This document shows positions 1-7,111 of a DNA stretch of 34,487 nt, one piece after another. Origin of the DNA: CAZBJJ01 sp964492245 (GTDB lineage Bacteria; Spirochaetota; Spirochaetia; Treponematales; Breznakiellaceae); NCBI GenBank assembly GCA_964492245.1, contig CAZBJJ010000020.1, positions 1 to 34,487 of the forward strand. Direction: 5' to 3'. The notes beneath the pieces are model-generated. The model did no database searches. It was given only the letters and a program-made list of their open reading frames with translations, and was not told the DNA's origin. The position numbers were made by a program, and so were the translations under genes. Each line of letters starts with the position of its first letter. Positions within the stretch are counted from its first letter, which is position 1.

Positions 1-54
1 GCTGGCCTCTATGCCGGCGTGTCCGCCTCCCACTACAATTGCGTCATAGTCCAT
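1..54 (-). CDS. mnmG: MnmG (GidA), N-terminal fragment, cut by window edge
   Basis: Only the first 18 codons are in the window. The reverse strand from the ATG at 54 reads MDYDAIVVGGGHAGIEAS, the classic FAD dinucleotide-binding start (GGGHAG) of MnmG. MnmG works with MnmE to install the carboxymethylaminomethyl group on uridine 34 of certain tRNAs. The ATG lies two bases after the mnmE stop, so the two genes are very probably co-transcribed and translationally coupled. The rest of the gene lies off the left edge, so nothing can be said about its integrity. Confidence 0.9.
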   Translation of the reverse strand, partial: MDYDAIVVGGGHAGIEAS

Positions 55-56
55 TT

Positions 57-1445
57 TTATTTCCCTATACAAAATTTAGAAAACATCGCCTCTAATATAT
101 CCTCGCTCGAGGTCTCGCCTAAAATGCCACCAATGGCCCCGATGGCCTGGTGCAAATTGGGGGCAATAAGGTCGAGGGGCAACTGGGCGTCGGCCTGCTC
201 CAGCACTTCCAACAGATGCTCCCTTGCCTGTTCTAAAAGGCCTTTTTGGCGTGCGGATGCCAGCCCCAGGGCCTGGTTTTTGTTTTCCCCGCCGGCGAGG
301 GAGGCAAAGTATTGGCGAAAAAAATCCAGCAGGGCATCGAGCCCTTGGACGGTCTTGGTGCTAATGGGAATAAAGCCCTCTGGGGCAGCTGGGGCCCTGT
401 CGGCCTTTGTCCACAATTTTACATAATTGAGCTGTTCCAATTCTTCTGGCAATGTGTCTATCTGCGTGGGCTCGCTGCTGCCATCTATAAGCCAGAGGAC
501 AAGGTCGGCCTCTTCCATGCGCTCCTTAGAGCGCTGTATGCCCGCAGCCTCTATTTTTTTAGCTCCCTCGCGCAGGCCGGCGGTATCGATAAGCTTAATA
601 GGCAGGCCGTCTATATTCAACTGGGCTTCCAGCCAGTCGCGGGTGGTGCCAGGCTCGTCGCAGACAATGGCGCGCTCCTCGCGCAGCAAGGCGTTAAAGA
701 GGCTGGACTTGCCGGCATTCGGTGCGCCAGCTAGGGCAATGCTCATGCCGTCCAGCCACAGGCGCTCCCGCTGCCAGGCCTGTAGGAGCTGGTCTATGCG
801 GGGCAGGGCCTGCTCGAGCACATGGCGCTGGGGAAGGCTGCCCTGTATTTCCGGGTCGTCTTCGTGCAGGCCAAGACCATCGTCCTCGCTATAATCAAGA
901 TAGAGCTCGGTGGCCGCTAGACAAGTGAGCACATCCTCTTTTATGCCTTCCAGTTCTCGGCGCAATTCGCCGGAAAGGCGGCGCAGGGCCTGTTCGCGGG
1001 CGGTATCGCTGCGGGCCTGTACAAGATCCATTATGGCCTCGGCCTGGGTAAGATCTATTTTGCCATTGCTAAAGGCCCTAAAACTAAATTCACCGGGAAG
1101 GGCCTGGCGAATCCCCATTTCTTCTAAGCGGCTTAAAATGCGCCGCTGTATTAAAAGGCCACCGTGGCAGGATATTTCCAGGGATTCCTCGCCAGTAAAG
1201 GAGCGTTCTCCGGTAAAAACAGAAATAAGGACCTCGTCGATGGCTTTTCCTTCGCCATCTAAGAGGCTTCCATATACAACTGAATGCCCTGCGGCAGCGC
1301 GAAGGGTCTTTGGCCGAGAAAATGTGCCAGAGACAAGGGAAATGCAGGCCTTCCCGCTTATTCTGATAATTGCCAGCGCAGCCTGCCCCATTGCCGTGGA
1401 AATTGCGGCAATGGCATCGCTGTCGCCATACGCGCCCTGAACCAT
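57..1445 (-). CDS. mnmE: tRNA modification GTPase MnmE (TrmE)
   Basis: A 462-residue protein, normal length for MnmE. It partners with MnmG in cmnm5U34 modification of tRNA. The N-terminal part is the folate-binding TrmE domain. The GTPase domain shows G1 GAPNAGKSS (residues 240-248), G2 TTRD (267-270), G3 DTAG (287-290) and G4 TKAD (346-349, in place of the usual NKxD). The protein ends in FCIGK, the conserved C-terminus carrying the catalytic-site cysteine. mnmG follows after two bases. The ATG at 1445 has no well-spaced Shine-Dalgarno sequence; a -10-like TAGAAT lies six bases upstream, so the message may be leaderless. Confidence 0.97.
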   Translation of the reverse strand: MVQGAYGDSDAIAAISTAMGQAALAIIRISGKACISLVSGTFSRPKTLRAAAGHSVVYGSLLDGEGKAIDEVLISVFTGERSFTGEESLEISCHGGLLIQRRILSRLEEMGIRQALPGEFSFRAFSNGKIDLTQAEAIMDLVQARSDTAREQALRRLSGELRRELEGIKEDVLTCLAATELYLDYSEDDGLGLHEDDPEIQGSLPQRHVLEQALPRIDQLLQAWQRERLWLDGMSIALAGAPNAGKSSLFNALLREERAIVCDEPGTTRDWLEAQLNIDGLPIKLIDTAGLREGAKKIEAAGIQRSKERMEEADLVLWLIDGSSEPTQIDTLPEELEQLNYVKLWTKADRAPAAPEGFIPISTKTVQGLDALLDFFRQYFASLAGGENKNQALGLASARQKGLLEQAREHLLEVLEQADAQLPLDLIAPNLHQAIGAIGGILGETSSEDILEAMFSKFCIGK

Positions 1446-1480
1446 AGCCCTATTCTAGCGAAAGGGGCCCTCTGTGGCTA
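1446..1480 (-). promoter_or_regulatory. Candidate leaderless promoter of mnmE
   Basis: Reading the minus strand, a -35-like TAGCCA (1475-1480) is followed by a 17-base spacer and TAGAAT (1452-1457). Six bases (AGGGCT) then separate it from the ATG. A start site at the usual distance would fall on or next to the ATG. AGGG is only two bases from the ATG, too close for a normal ribosome binding site. Confidence 0.45.
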
Positions 1481-1486
1481 TTGCCC

Positions 1487-1535
1487 GGCCTCCTTTGGCC
1501 GCCGGCCCCTTTGGCCGCTGGCCTCTGTGGCCACA
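1487..1535. repeat. Three degenerate GGCC-N7/8-GGCC tandem units, 16-17 bp
   Basis: Units lie at 1487-1503, 1504-1519 and 1520-1535, each with the form GGCC, a short C/T/G stretch, then GGCC and three or four bases. A partial fourth unit can be seen upstream near 1465-1476 (GGCCCTCTGTGG). The array fills the divergent intergenic space between mnmE and the Mpv17-like gene, next to both promoters. Function is unknown; replication slippage is the simplest origin. Confidence 0.6.
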
Positions 1536-1553
1536 TCGCCATCTAGGCCGAGC

Positions 1554-1588
1554 TTGATAAGATTCTGGCTTTCTGGCTAAATGGGGCT
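1554..1588 (+). promoter_or_regulatory. Candidate leaderless extended -10 promoter
   Basis: TTGATA (1554-1559, five of six consensus bases) is followed by a 17-base spacer ending in TGG and then CTAAAT (1577-1582), giving a TGn extended -10 arrangement. The ATG at 1589 starts six bases after the -10 box. There is no separate Shine-Dalgarno sequence at normal spacing. Confidence 0.5.
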
Positions 1589-2317
1589 ATGAGAACAGAG
1601 ACAGCAAAATCGAAAAATCGTTTGGCTGCGGCTATTGCTACCGGCCTGTCTTCGGCCCGCGAAAACGCCCTGCCTGGGCTCTTCCTGTGGGTATTTGCCA
1701 GCCTCATTGTTGGGGCCTATTTTTTGTTCGAGCCAGTAACCCAGGCCTTTAACGCCCTTGGCCGTTTTAAACTGCGCTGGGGCTTTTTATATTCGGCAAT
1801 ATCAACTGCAATTTTTGGCGGTTTAATACCATCATCCATAAGCCTTTTAATGAATAGGGGCCGGGGCCTTAAGCTTTGGCCGGTGGCCTCTTGGAAGGCC
1901 ATTGCCTTTCTCTCGCTCTTTTGGGCCTGGAAGGGGGTAGAGGTCGATGCCCTGTATCGAATGCAGGCCCTGGTCTTTGGCCTCGGTGTGGATGTGCGGA
2001 CCATTTTTTTTAAGGTTCTTGTGGATATGTTTTTGTACAACCCACTTTTAGCTGGCTGGACCCAGATAGTCTGCTATTGGTTTTTGGAAAAAGCCTTTCG
2101 GCCCGCCCCCGGCGAGGGCAGGCTCTTTTTGGCCGGCCTTGGGCCCCGCCTGCTTACCACCCTTATTTCCACCTGGGGCATTTGGCTGCCCATGGTCAGC
2201 CTTATCTATTCAATGCCGGCAAGCTTACAGATACCCCTATTCAATATTGTGCTCTGCTTTTGGGGGCTTATGCTTGCCAGCCTGAGTATTCGGGCCCAGG
2301 GCAAGGTAAAGGCCTAG
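1589..2317 (+). CDS. Mpv17/PMP22-like integral membrane protein
   Basis: A 242-residue, strongly hydrophobic protein with about five or six membrane-spanning stretches and a basic N-terminus. The middle part (GVEVDALYRMQ ... FFKVLVDMFLYNPL) and the C-terminus (WLPMVSLIYSMPASLQIP ... FWGLMLASLS) follow the layout I recall for Mpv17/PMP22 proteins: a G-x-WYxxL-like segment, a K-x-L-x-D element with nearby Pro, then a Pro/Trp-rich C-terminal helix pair. Those proteins are best known from eukaryotic peroxisomes and mitochondria, where they are thought to form channels; bacterial members are uncharacterised. The family call is from memory of the pattern. The gene stands alone between a divergent and a convergent neighbour. 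Confidence 0.55.
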   Translation: MRTETAKSKNRLAAAIATGLSSARENALPGLFLWVFASLIVGAYFLFEPVTQAFNALGRFKLRWGFLYSAISTAIFGGLIPSSISLLMNRGRGLKLWPVASWKAIAFLSLFWAWKGVEVDALYRMQALVFGLGVDVRTIFFKVLVDMFLYNPLLAGWTQIVCYWFLEKAFRPAPGEGRLFLAGLGPRLLTTLISTWGIWLPMVSLIYSMPASLQIPLFNIVLCFWGLMLASLSIRAQGKVKA

Positions 2318-2331
2318 GAGTCCGGGGCCAG

Positions 2332-2345
2332 AGGCCCAAGGGCCT
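2332..2345. other. Inverted repeat AGGCCC-AA-GGGCCT between convergent genes
   Basis: Perfect 6-bp arms (2332-2337 and 2340-2345) sit in the 34-base gap between two convergent genes. A second pairing, CTGGG with CCCAG, is possible across 2344-2362. There is no run of T residues on either strand, so this would be a poor intrinsic terminator. It could still end transcription from both sides weakly. Confidence 0.3.
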
Positions 2346-2351
2346 GGGATC

Positions 2352-3503
2352 TTAAAAGCCCAGTTGCAATTCGCCCTTTTCGCAGATTGTCCTACTCTTG
2401 CCATCTTCCATAATTGCGTAAATGCTGGGCAGCTTAACCAGACCATCGAGGTGAATCAGGGCTGGGGCGTCTTCGTCGTAGTTGGAGCCCACCGCAAAAT
2501 GGCAGGTATGAAAGGCCTTTTCGTCCTCGAGCATGGCACCGGAAATTCTTGCAGCTGGGTTAAGGCCAATGCCCAATTCCCCAATGTTCCAGGCATTGCG
2601 CGCATAGGTCTTTGCAAGCTCTGCCGACAATTTGCCACTTTCGCCAAACTCCCTTGCCAGCGCCTGGCCCTGTTTAAGGCTGGCCAAAAGCGCCTGGGCC
2701 TCGGTGCCACCTTCAATTTTTTCTATAAATCCCCCACGCACATGGCAGACAATGGGCCTATCAATTAAAATATCGCCCTCGTTTAGGCTCATCGAGCCAT
2801 CGAAGGCAATAATTCCCTCTGCCGTGCCATTTTCGGGGCTGATAAAGGCTTCGCCAGCGGGCAGGTTGCCCCCATCGGCCGGCTTTTGAAAATTGCCATC
2901 GTCCAGCATTGCCAGGCGACCTTTAAGGCCCATGGCAATGTCTGTGCCCCCCGGTGCCACGATGCGCACCGAAACAGCCTGGTCTAAAATTTCCTTAATT
3001 GCCGCTGCCCGCCGGCTCAAAAGCGCATAGTCGATGGGGACTGTGCGAATAAAAGAGTCTACACTGGTTCCGGGCGACCAAAACGAACGGCAGTTTTTTT
3101 TGCCATACATCAAATAATGAAAAATATGGTCCCAGGATTTATCGCCGATTTTCCAGGGCTTTGCTATGCCCTGGCGATCCTTGCCCAATTTCTGATGGCT
3201 GAGCGAAATAACCACCTCGTATTCGGCATTAAATGCGGCAATAACGGCCTCGTCGGCAAAATCGGTCTGCGTCTTAGGCTCCTGGTACATAAGCACCGCC
3301 GTGGCACCCAGTTCCACAATGGCGCGGTACAGGGCCAGGCTGATGCGCGAGACATCTTCGCGCGGGTTGGTAATTATTAAGGCGCGCTCATGCGCCTTCA
3401 TGCCCAAAACATCTTTAACGGCAATGCGCGCGGCATTTGCCAAGAGTTCTTCCGTCTTTCTGTCTAAAGGCTCAGTGCCAAAATTGATGTTTAACGTGTC
3501 CAT
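2352..3503 (-). CDS. M29-family (aminopeptidase T/AmpS-like) metallopeptidase
   Basis: A 383-residue protein from the ATG at 3503. It resembles M29 aminopeptidases, cytosolic enzymes that use two metal ions to remove N-terminal residues from peptides. Visible family landmarks are PAGEAFISP (Glu ligand), ELGIGLNPAARI (second Glu), then the cluster EDEKAFHTCHFAVGSNYDE and HLDG, which supply the His, Tyr and His-x-Asp residues expected of metal ligands and catalysis. A longer reading from 3566 would overlap the divergent rsmE start, and its extra N-terminus does not look like the family, so 3503 is preferred. There is no signal peptide. The gene is alone on its strand and convergent with the Mpv17-like gene. 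Confidence 0.85.
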   Translation of the reverse strand: MDTLNINFGTEPLDRKTEELLANAARIAVKDVLGMKAHERALIITNPREDVSRISLALYRAIVELGATAVLMYQEPKTQTDFADEAVIAAFNAEYEVVISLSHQKLGKDRQGIAKPWKIGDKSWDHIFHYLMYGKKNCRSFWSPGTSVDSFIRTVPIDYALLSRRAAAIKEILDQAVSVRIVAPGGTDIAMGLKGRLAMLDDGNFQKPADGGNLPAGEAFISPENGTAEGIIAFDGSMSLNEGDILIDRPIVCHVRGGFIEKIEGGTEAQALLASLKQGQALAREFGESGKLSAELAKTYARNAWNIGELGIGLNPAARISGAMLEDEKAFHTCHFAVGSNYDEDAPALIHLDGLVKLPSIYAIMEDGKSRTICEKGELQLGF

Positions 3504-3538
3504 ACCACCAGTATGAAGAGGCGACCAAGGGCGGTCAA
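3504..3538 (-). promoter_or_regulatory. Candidate leaderless promoter of M29 peptidase
   Basis: On the minus strand TTGACC (3533-3538) and CATACT (3510-3515) are separated by exactly 17 bases. Only six bases (GGTGGT) lie between the -10 box and the ATG at 3503, so transcription would start at about the first codon. Confidence 0.55.
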
Positions 3539-3541
3539 GTG

Positions 3542-3555
3542 TGTTAATATGGCCT
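3542..3555 (+). promoter_or_regulatory. Candidate extended -10 (TGT-TAATAT) of rsmE
   Basis: TG at 3542-3543, one base, then TAATAT (3545-3550, four of six consensus bases), with five bases to the ATG at 3556. No convincing -35 element is present, which is common for extended -10 promoters. There is no Shine-Dalgarno sequence upstream of the ATG. Confidence 0.4.
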
Positions 3556-4287
3556 ATGAATATCATTTTGTTCGAGGCCGACGAGCAAACTCAAATGCTA
3601 CAAAAAACTGATGTCCGGGCAAGGCATTTAAATAAGGTCTTGCGGAAAAAAGCTGGCGACGATTTCGATGCGGGTATTATTGGCGGAAAGCGGGGAAAGG
3701 GCAGAATTGAGCATATCGACACCGAGGGAAATATGCGCCTTAGTCTAAACTGTACCGAGGCAGCGCCAATAAAAAGCGGGCTAAGCCTTGCCCTGGGTTT
3801 TCCCCGTCCAATACAGCTGCGCCGGCTTTTGCGAGACCTTACCTCGATGGGCCTTTCCCGAATAGATTTAGTGCTTACCGATTTAGGCGAAAAAAGCTAT
3901 CGCGATAGCAATTTGTTTCAAAACGGGGGCGACCGACAGGCAATGCGCGAAGGCCTTGAGCAGGCCCGCGACACCGTCTATCCCACGTTAAAAATATGGG
4001 CCTCGCTGGACGAACTGTTAGGCCAAAAAAACGAGGAGCAAGCCGCCTTTTTTGCTGCCGACAATGCCCCTGGGGCCGGGCCCCTATTTTCGCTCTTACA
4101 ACAGAACACAAAGGAACAGCTGAATATTTTTGTTGGCAGCGAGCGCGGCTGGTCCGAGCGGGAACGCCGTCTTTTCGATGAGCACCACATTCCCCGCGCA
4201 AGCATGGGAAGCCGGGCAATGCGCACCGAATGTGCCGCCATTGTGGCAAGTGCCTTGGCACTGGAGTGTCTGGGCTTTTTAGGATAG
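3556..4287 (+). CDS. rsmE: 16S rRNA (uracil-1498-N3)-methyltransferase RsmE
   Basis: A 243-residue protein of the SPOUT class. It methylates N3 of U1498 in 16S rRNA with S-adenosylmethionine. The N-terminal part is the PUA-like domain (HLNKVLRKKAGD ... ), and the C-terminal half is the trefoil-knot domain with GSERGWSERE and SMGSRAMRTECA, matching the usual GPEGGxxxxE and LGxRILRTETA motifs. The ATG at 3556 (MNIILFEAD) is chosen over an in-frame GTG at 3541 because the N-terminus then matches family length. The zinc protease gene follows nine bases after the stop. Confidence 0.93.
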   Translation: MNIILFEADEQTQMLQKTDVRARHLNKVLRKKAGDDFDAGIIGGKRGKGRIEHIDTEGNMRLSLNCTEAAPIKSGLSLALGFPRPIQLRRLLRDLTSMGLSRIDLVLTDLGEKSYRDSNLFQNGGDRQAMREGLEQARDTVYPTLKIWASLDELLGQKNEEQAAFFAADNAPGAGPLFSLLQQNTKEQLNIFVGSERGWSERERRLFDEHHIPRASMGSRAMRTECAAIVASALALECLGFLG

Positions 4288-4296
4288 ATTTTTATT

Positions 4297-5085
4297 ATGA
4301 ATCAGGACAGGGTAAAAGAATTGCTTTTGGCCATCGAAGACGCCCCCCTAGAGTTTTCGGTTATTTTTAGTGGCAAGGCCAGCAAGCGGGTAAATGGGCT
4401 GTATAAGAATGAGGCGCGCGAAATTATTATCCACAACCGGAATTTCACCGACGACAATTTGCTGGTGTACACGGCAATTCACGAATATGCCCATCATCTG
4501 CATGCCTGCCGGCAGGGTGGGAAAATTAAGGGCCGGGCCCATACCGCTGAGTTCTGGGCAATTTTTCACGACCTCCTGGCCAAGGCCGAAGAAAAGGGCC
4601 TGTATCAGAATGTGTTTAATGTCGAGGGAGAGCTAAAAGAGCTTACCCAGATTATTAAAAAGAAGTACATGTACGAGAACGGGAATTTAATTAAAGAACT
4701 TGGCCAGCACCTGCTTAGGGCGCGCGAGCTCTGCATAGAGGCCGGGGGCCGTTTCGAGGACTATGTCGACCGCATTCTCTGCCTGCCCCGGGCCTCGGCA
4801 AATATGGCCATGAAGGTGTATCAGTATAACATAAACCCCTCTATGGGGGCGGACAATATGCGCATTGTGGCAGGTCTAAGCTCTACCGAAAAGCGCGAAC
4901 AGGCGGAAGCCGCCCTATTAAATGGCAAAAGCCCCGATCAGGTGCGGACAATGGCCAGGCCCAGCCCACCGCCTTTAGACAATAGAGTAATTTTGGAAAA
5001 GGAAAAAATACGTCTTACTCGGACAATAGAGTCTTTGAACAAAAAACTGGAAGAGGTCGAAACAGCTTTAGAAAGTCTGGTTTAG
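4297..5085 (+). CDS. SprT-like zinc metalloprotease with C-terminal helical module
   Basis: A 262-residue soluble protein. Residues 62-66 form a HExxH zinc motif (HEYAHHLH) and a third candidate ligand, His82, follows in HTAEFW, the arrangement of SprT/WSS1-like and ImmA-like gluzincins. The preceding FTDDNLLVYTAIHE resembles the strand and helix before the zinc helix in SprT. After the protease part, a helical region (LGQHLLRARELC ... GRFEDYVDRILCLPRASANM) recalls DUF3102/ParB-like helix-turn-helix segments. A coiled coil closes the protein (about residues 225-262). It is probably co-transcribed with rsmE, from which it is separated by nine bases. The substrate is unknown. The protease call is firm on motif; the DNA-binding module is tentative. 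Confidence 0.7.
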   Translation: MNQDRVKELLLAIEDAPLEFSVIFSGKASKRVNGLYKNEAREIIIHNRNFTDDNLLVYTAIHEYAHHLHACRQGGKIKGRAHTAEFWAIFHDLLAKAEEKGLYQNVFNVEGELKELTQIIKKKYMYENGNLIKELGQHLLRARELCIEAGGRFEDYVDRILCLPRASANMAMKVYQYNINPSMGADNMRIVAGLSSTEKREQAEAALLNGKSPDQVRTMARPSPPPLDNRVILEKEKIRLTRTIESLNKKLEEVETALESLV

Positions 5086-5115
5086 CGGTGCTTTAATTCT
5101 GCCGATAGAAAAAGC

Positions 5116-6144
5116 ATGCAATGTACTCGTCCTTTGTTTTTATGTGCCCTAGTTGTGTTTTTATCTTCCTTTGCCTTTGCCGAAACAGGACAGATAAACC
5201 CCCGTAACAGTCAGATTTCGGATGAAGCCGTCCAGGTGCCCTTGCGCCCCTTTCCCTCCCTGTATTTTACCCAGCATCTGCGCTATTTGGAGCGACAGAG
5301 ACAGGGCGCAGCCTTTGTGGTGCCAGATGAGGGGGCAGCAAGGGAACAGGCTCTTTTAGATAGTTATAAAAGTTCCCTTTTTTTCAACAACGATATTTTA
5401 GCCTTTTATGGAAAACCCGCATCGCCGCGCATGGGCATTTTGGGCCTCTGGCCCAAGGAGGGCATTAAGGCGCTTTTAGATGAATGGGCCCAGGCCTACG
5501 AAGAGGTAAATGGGGGGAAAAAAGTGCTCAAGGCCTTTTATATTATCTATGGCACCGTCTGGCCGGAGGGCGAAATAGGCATTTTAAATGATGGTATAGT
5601 AAAAGATTATGTGGAATATGCATTAAAAAATGATATGCTCGTCTATTTGGACCATCAGATTGGAAAATATACGGTGCAAGAGGCAATGGAAAAGCTTTTG
5701 CCCTGGTTGCGCTACGAAAATGTGCATCTGGCCCTCGACCCGGAGTGGCGGACCCTTCAGCCCATGAAAGAGACTGGCTTTGTCCAGGCCGAGGAGTTAA
5801 ATCGGGCCCAGCAGATAATGCAGGATTATATGCTGGAACACAAAATTCCCGGCGAGCGCCAGTTAGTTGTACATCAATTTAAACCCCAAATGATTCGCAA
5901 CCGCGCTAAAATTCGCAGCAATTTTCCCCTGGTGCGCATTGTACAGTGCATGGACGGTTTTGGCTCGCCGGCTTTAAAGCGGCTTACCTACCGCATAAAT
6001 AACGAGGGGCGGCATATCCCCGTGCAGAGTTTTAAGCTTTTCTTTAAGTCGCAATTTCCCGCTGCCGGCTACGATAGCCCACTTATGGACCCCCAAGATG
6101 TAATGGCCCTGGACCCGCGCCCAGGTCTTATTATTTATCAGTGA
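5116..6144 (+). CDS. Secreted protein of unknown function (LALDPEWR/VVHQF family)
   Basis: A 342-residue protein with a signal peptide (about residues 1-22, ending AFA) and no later membrane segment, so it is probably periplasmic. Ordered motifs are YGKPASPRMGILG, a central YLDHQIGKYTVQEA, VHLALDPEWR, VVHQFKP and a closing DPRPGLIIYQ. I recall the same motif order in uncharacterised actinobacterial lipoproteins, and the alternating strand/helix pattern with acidic motifs suggests a TIM-barrel, hydrolase-like fold. No enzyme name can be defended. It follows the protease gene by 30 bases, and its 3' end overlaps the convergent gene by 14 bases. Confidence 0.7.
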   Translation: MQCTRPLFLCALVVFLSSFAFAETGQINPRNSQISDEAVQVPLRPFPSLYFTQHLRYLERQRQGAAFVVPDEGAAREQALLDSYKSSLFFNNDILAFYGKPASPRMGILGLWPKEGIKALLDEWAQAYEEVNGGKKVLKAFYIIYGTVWPEGEIGILNDGIVKDYVEYALKNDMLVYLDHQIGKYTVQEAMEKLLPWLRYENVHLALDPEWRTLQPMKETGFVQAEELNRAQQIMQDYMLEHKIPGERQLVVHQFKPQMIRNRAKIRSNFPLVRIVQCMDGFGSPALKRLTYRINNEGRHIPVQSFKLFFKSQFPAAGYDSPLMDPQDVMALDPRPGLIIYQ

Positions 6145-7111
6145 TAAAACTGTTCCCGCTAAGGGTGTAAAAGCGCATTTTTAGCATGGCAAGCATGGGC
6201 TGGGCAAATGCTTCGTATACTGCTGTGTTGTAAAGGTGGGCATCGCGCTGGGCATTGTAGAGGTTACCCTGATAAAACCGCATGAGGGGCGATAATTCAA
6301 AGGCAAAAAAATCGATATAATTGCCGCTTGCTATTGAATAGGCGGCTAGGCCAATGAGGGCTCCATTTAGCAAAAAGGCATTGGCTGCATCGCGATTGTT
6401 GTGGGCATAGGCCTGGCCCAGACCGGGAAGCAGGGAGAGCCAGCCGGCCAGCAGAAGTTTTTTAGGTTTAAAGCTAAGGGCCGCTTCCAGACTGTTCTGA
6501 AAAAAGCATTGCTCGGCGGGTGAAAAAAGATTGGGGTAAAGTTGAAGGCCTTTTATAAACAGCTGTTCCGCCTCCTGCCAGTCTTGCCCTTGAATTTCCA
6601 AGTAAAATAGGGCAGAGAAAGCCGCCATGTGGAGTTCGTTCGCCTTGGAAGGCGCCGCTTTCTTTGAAGGCGCCTCCTTCTGGGCCTGCCAGGCCCAATT
6701 ATTGAGCATAATAAGACCTAAATTGCGCGCTGCCCTATTTTCTGGCCTAGGGGCGGTGAGCATTTCGAAAATGAGAGCCACTTCGCGCAATTCTGCACTT
6801 TTTAATTTTTCCAAATCGCCCTGGTAAAGGCTGGATAAACTTCGCTGGTACTCCAGGGCCAAATGGCTTTGGGCGCGTTTCTGGTAATAATTGATTAAAA
6901 AGGCATAGGCCTTTTCGAGCTTGGCCAGGTCTCGGTGGTCGCAAAGATATAGGTAACGCTTAAATTCAAGGGCGGCCTCTTGGGCACAGCCGGCCTCGGC
7001 AAGGGCCAAGGCGATGGCGAACTCTTCGCTGTGGGCGCTCGATACTTCTTGAGCAGTTAAAAAACGGGGTAGGCAAAGCAGGAACAATACAAGGGCGATT
7101 TTAATAGGCAT
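6131..7111 (-). CDS. Exported TPR-like protein with C-terminal PGxGQ membrane segment (paralogue 2)
   Basis: A 326-residue protein starting at the ATG at 7111, which overlaps the upstream gene's end by 11 bases. It has a signal peptide (MPIKIALVLFLL ... LTAQ), then helical repeats of TPR character (EAALEFKRYLYLC, DWQEAEQLFIKGLQLYP). The C-terminal part carries LLPGLGQAYAHNN followed by a hydrophobic stretch (AFLLNGALIGLAAYSIA). That PGxGQxY signature is seen in small bacterial membrane proteins (DUF5683/P13-like). It matches the preceding gene in layout and in segments such as FKRYLYLC versus YRRYIFAC, so the two are tandem paralogues. It is the last gene of the YidD-fusion operon. Function is unknown. 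Confidence 0.7.
   Translation of the reverse strand: MPIKIALVLFLLCLPRFLTAQEVSSAHSEEFAIALALAEAGCAQEAALEFKRYLYLCDHRDLAKLEKAYAFLINYYQKRAQSHLALEYQRSLSSLYQGDLEKLKSAELREVALIFEMLTAPRPENRAARNLGLIMLNNWAWQAQKEAPSKKAAPSKANELHMAAFSALFYLEIQGQDWQEAEQLFIKGLQLYPNLFSPAEQCFFQNSLEAALSFKPKKLLLAGWLSLLPGLGQAYAHNNRDAANAFLLNGALIGLAAYSIASGNYIDFFAFELSPLMRFYQGNLYNAQRDAHLYNTAVYEAFAQPMLAMLKMRFYTLSGNSFITDK

Noticed and set aside
19..1440. Several + strand reading frames opposite mnmE
   Set aside because: They are shadows of a conserved gene on the other strand, with no family motifs and no ribosome binding sites.
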